Assembly (NCBI GenBank): GCA_964532965.1
Contig: CAZHJE010000015.1
Location: 1-15,619 of the forward strand
Length of the DNA: 15,619 bases
Direction of reading: 5' to 3'
DNA from: CAZHJE01 sp964532965
Lineage (GTDB): Bacteria > Patescibacteriota > WWE3 > UBA101185 > UBA10185
Shown here: piece after piece, positions 14,218-15,619 of the stretch
Layout: each line of letters starts with the position of its first letter
Numbering within the stretch: position 1 is the first letter of the stretch
The notes under the pieces: generated by a model
Told to the model about the DNA's origin: nothing
The model's input: the letters and a program-made list of their open reading frames with translations, nothing else
The model's database searches: none
Position numbers and translations under genes: made by a program

Positions 14218-14279
14218 TACAAATATAACCCGAATTAGTGTATGCAAAGGAAGTTTTTAAATCAAAAGGTTAAAAAAAT

Positions 14280-14329
14280 GCAAAAAAAAGAAACCTCAGG
14301 GAGATGGGCTAATGCTCACCTGAGGTTTT
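14280..14329 (-). terminator. Intrinsic terminator of the hairpin-rich membrane gene
   Basis: A 10-bp perfect stem pairs AAACCTCAGG (14291-14300) with CCTGAGGTTT (14319-14328), with a possible inner GAG/CTC pairing. On the minus strand it begins 5 bases after the TGA stop and is followed by a T-run broken by one C (14290-14282). It isolates this gene from the mraZ operon downstream. On the plus strand the trailing T-run is only four bases. Confidence 0.85.
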
Positions 14330-14333
14330 GAAA

Positions 14334-15155
14334 TCAATCACTCAATGCCTCAACGCAGGCATCAACAAATACCGCGCCTGCGCTGACGACAAGGGTTGCT
14401 GTGAGCAACCCCAAAACAACCGCCCAGTGGGCGGACGAGGAACCCACCGTTGGGTTCTCGATTAGAACGTTGCCGACGTGATTGCCGGCAAGGGCAAACC
14501 AAAGCACAATTGGCGATGCCAGTTGTGCCAAAAACTGCATTAAAAATTTAAGTACTTTCCCCCTCCCGGAAAGTACTAGTTTTGCAAAACTTATTAGCGC
14601 AGGCACAATGCCAAACGCTAATCCCAACATAAACAACCCGAGCAAGTCGGGTTGTTCAAAATACCAAACGCTACCTGCCCCCAAGGCAGCGCTTGAAATT
14701 CCTGCGACACAAAATTCCCCCAAAGCTCCCAGGCGGGAGCCAACAAGTCCAAGCAGGGCGGCTATCCCCACTTGGATAAGAACAAAAAACACAATCAATC
14801 TCCATTGCTCCCCAGAGGAGAGCGGGGTAGGAACAATAACCACCTCCGTCACCGTGACGGAAGGTTGGGGCGGGGGGGCGATCACTCGGGAAAGAATAAA
14901 TCCCCCGACGCCCACTAAAAAAAAGCAAACAGCCAGGGCTTTGTGCTCCCTGGCAAAGTCTCGGACCGTAATTAGGAGATAGACTCCTAGTACGGCCACA
15001 AGTCCCCGCACAAACCACATCATGTGGTCCGTGCTTACGGACAGCCCAAAAAGCGCCACGAGCGCTACAACCAATAGCGTCGGCACCGCCCAGTGGCGGA
15101 GTTTATCCCCATCCACCTCGGGGCGGGGAACGTGCAGATTCAGATTCAGTTTCAT
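14334..15155 (-). CDS. GC-rich polytopic membrane protein, unrecognised, encoded in hairpin-tiled DNA
   Basis: I do not recognise this 273-residue protein. It is very hydrophobic, with about eight membrane helices (roughly residues 22-42, 47-66, 74-94, 118-141, 147-166, 170-194, 202-222 and 242-268). There is a proline-rich outer or inner loop (APPPQPSVTVTEVV, about 91-106) and a short charged N-terminus. No catalytic motif is visible. The ATG is secured by an almost perfect Shine-Dalgarno (GGGAGGAGA, 15169-15161) five bases upstream, far stronger than any other in the window. Codons such as CTG, GTG, GCG and GGG dominate, unlike the TTA/ATA/AAA-rich neighbours. A 60-base block at 14401-14460 has 39 G/C and one at 15061-15120 has 37, against 24 at 14161-14220 just outside. 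It has its own candidate promoter and terminator. The whole frame is filled with inverted repeats (separate entry). Composition suggests transfer or special selection. Confidence 0.8.
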   Translation of the reverse strand: MKLNLNLHVPRPEVDGDKLRHWAVPTLLVVALVALFGLSVSTDHMMWFVRGLVAVLGVYLLITVRDFAREHKALAVCFFLVGVGGFILSRVIAPPPQPSVTVTEVVIVPTPLSSGEQWRLIVFFVLIQVGIAALLGLVGSRLGALGEFCVAGISSAALGAGSVWYFEQPDLLGLFMLGLAFGIVPALISFAKLVLSGRGKVLKFLMQFLAQLASPIVLWFALAGNHVGNVLIENPTVGSSSAHWAVVLGLLTATLVVSAGAVFVDACVEALSD

Positions 15156-15181
15156 CTCAGTCTCCTCCCAGGATAACCTGG
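14345..15181. repeat. Dense array of local inverted repeats (stem-loops) across the membrane-protein gene
   Basis: Stems I could align by eye (left arm/right arm): 14345-14350/14357-14362 (6 bp); 14354-14360/14376-14382 (7); 14393-14400/14404-14411 (8); 14420-14425/14429-14434 (6); 14440-14446/14451-14457 (7, plus 3 beyond a bulge); 14504-14514/14518-14528 (11, one T-G); 14551-14560/14568-14577 (10); 14578-14591 (14-bp palindrome); 14593-14599/14616-14622 (7, plus inner GGCA/TGCC); 14632-14641/14647-14656 (10); 14675-14679/14685-14689 (5); 14725-14730/14735-14740 (6); 14748-14753/14771-14776 (6); 14842-14851/14855-14865 (10, one bulge); 14876-14890/14904-14913 (10, bulged); 14932-14938/14948-14954 (7); 14963-14978/14984-14997 (13, interrupted); 15008-15019/15023-15034 (10, internal loop) or 15027-15032/15037-15042 (6); 15052-15056/15062-15066 (5); 15086-15090/15095-15099 (5); 15106-15110/15125-15129 (5); 15168-15172/15177-15181 (5). 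Loop sequences differ, so these are not copies of one element. Confidence 0.88.
15161..15181 (-). promoter_or_regulatory. Strong ribosome binding site abutted by a leader hairpin
   Basis: On the minus strand CCAGG (15181-15177), a 4-base loop and CCTGG (15172-15168) form a hairpin whose 3' arm shares two G residues with the Shine-Dalgarno GGGAGGAGA (15169-15161). The ATG is five bases further on. The hairpin could partly mask the ribosome site. Confidence 0.6.
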
Positions 15182-15219
15182 CTCATTTTTTGCATTCAGT
15201 TGTCAAATTGTATAGGGAG

Positions 15220-15247
15220 TATATATCTTATAGTATGTATATTGCAA
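15220..15247 (-). promoter_or_regulatory. Candidate promoter of the membrane-protein gene
   Basis: On the minus strand TTGCAA (15247-15242) and TATATA (15225-15220) are 16 bases apart, starting 17 bases after the stop of the upstream gene. This predicts a leader of roughly 55-60 bases holding the hairpin and Shine-Dalgarno. The rest of 15182-15263 shows nothing further that I can name. The match to consensus is moderate. Confidence 0.4.
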
Positions 15248-15263
15248 ATGGGGTAAAAATAGT

Positions 15264-15619
15264 TTATGCAGAGATAGTAGTTTGTATTGTATCTTTTAGC
15301 TTATTTTCAGCCTGTAATGCTGCAATACAAAGTGTAAATGAGCTACTTAACGGTGCTTTGAGTTTTGATACAGATATAGAATGTAAAGCTTTTGTATCTC
15401 TTACAGCAGCTACCTCTCGACCAACTATATGTGTAAACTGTTCACTCGATTCTGTAACAAGTGCGGTACCTTCTGGGATTAAATGCCTTAATATAACCGA
15501 CACTGCTTGCTCACCTGATATATCTCTTTGCAAAATAGCTATTCTTAAGGCTTCAAGCACAGGGTCATCTTGTCCTTCACGTTTACCAAGTGGAACCTGA
15601 TTACGATCAGAATAATTTT
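15264..15619 (-). CDS. Unrecognised protein, C-terminal part (5' end beyond window)
   Basis: The minus-strand frame is open from the window edge to TAA at 15264, giving at least 118 residues. A GTG at 15560 could be read as a start, but the frame continues upstream through NYSDRNQVPLGKREGQDDPV without a stop, so the gene very probably begins outside the window. The visible part is soluble-looking: a helical segment (LEALRIAILQRDISGEQAVS), then a mixed region (LRHLIPEGTALVTESSEQ), and a C-terminal helix (CIAALQAENKLKDTIQTT). I cannot assign a family. Base composition is like the host genes, in contrast to the GC-rich gene that follows. Confidence 0.6.
   Translation of the reverse strand, partial: NYSDRNQVPLGKREGQDDPVLEALRIAILQRDISGEQAVSVILRHLIPEGTALVTESSEQFTHIVGREVAAVRDTKALHSISVSKLKAPLSSSFTLCIAALQAENKLKDTIQTTISA

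Noticed and set aside
14482..14982. Plus-strand open frame of 166 codons inside the GC-rich gene
   Set aside because: It mirrors the minus-strand membrane gene, lacks a ribosome site and gives low-complexity P/T/S/N-rich protein; it follows from GC-rich antisense codons.
14334..15155. The GC-rich region as a purely noncoding structured RNA
   Set aside because: A full-length frame with eight regular hydrophobic helices, a near-perfect Shine-Dalgarno at the right distance and a stop just before the terminator argue for translation. A combined coding and structural role remains possible.
14334..15181. The stem-loop array as CRISPR, REP/BIME elements or DNA-uptake signals
   Set aside because: Arms, loops and spacings all differ; there is no repeated unit or constant spacer length.

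Overview
The window is mostly AT-rich, tightly packed bacterial DNA with short intergenic gaps. It carries a minimal division/wall cluster (mraZ-rsmH-ftsL-PBP), a reduced central-metabolism block and a SOS pair. TGA is read as a stop (enolase, rsmH and the 14334-15155 gene all end in TGA), so the code is standard with respect to UGA. The small gene set, divergent enzymes and compact spacing suggest a Candidate Phyla Radiation (Patescibacteria) genome. That is an inference from style and content; no marker in the window proves it.

Layout, left to right. (1) 1-2279: uvrB (cut by the window edge, minus) and lexA (plus) diverge from a shared control region. That region has a strong lexA promoter, a possible uvrB -10 on the opposite strand at almost the same bases, and a 9-bp inverted repeat that is a candidate SOS operator. 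(2) 2309-3793: a DedA-family membrane protein (minus) and a phosphoglycerate-mutase-like histidine phosphatase (plus), divergent. (3) 3817-9583, all minus: a CheY-like receiver and a one-helix histidine kinase, then PEP synthase, enolase and an unrecognised acidic protein coupled to enolase by an ATGA overlap. With the neighbouring mutase-like gene this gathers the 3PG-2PG-PEP-pyruvate steps in one place. (4) 9656-10729: a LytR-CpsA-Psr wall-polymer transferase (plus), overlapping tail-to-tail with (5) the dcw-type operon 10721-14157 (minus): mraZ, rsmH, ftsL-like, class B penicillin-binding protein. Upstream of mraZ are four TGGNG direct repeats at 10-11 bp spacing, the layout of a MraZ autorepression operator.

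(6) 14280-15260, the most unusual part: a single-gene cassette with its own candidate promoter, a near-perfect Shine-Dalgarno, a GC-rich reading frame for a protein with about eight membrane helices, and an intrinsic terminator just after the stop. Its DNA is tiled from end to end with more than twenty local inverted repeats. They include two perfect 10-bp stems, an 11-bp stem with one wobble and a perfect 14-bp palindrome, roughly one every 35 bases. The neighbouring genes do not look like this by eye. The mRNA (or the DNA) therefore seems to be under strong structural selection as well as coding for a membrane protein. I know of no described system that matches it. (7) 15264-15619: the C-terminal part of an unrecognised gene running off the right edge.
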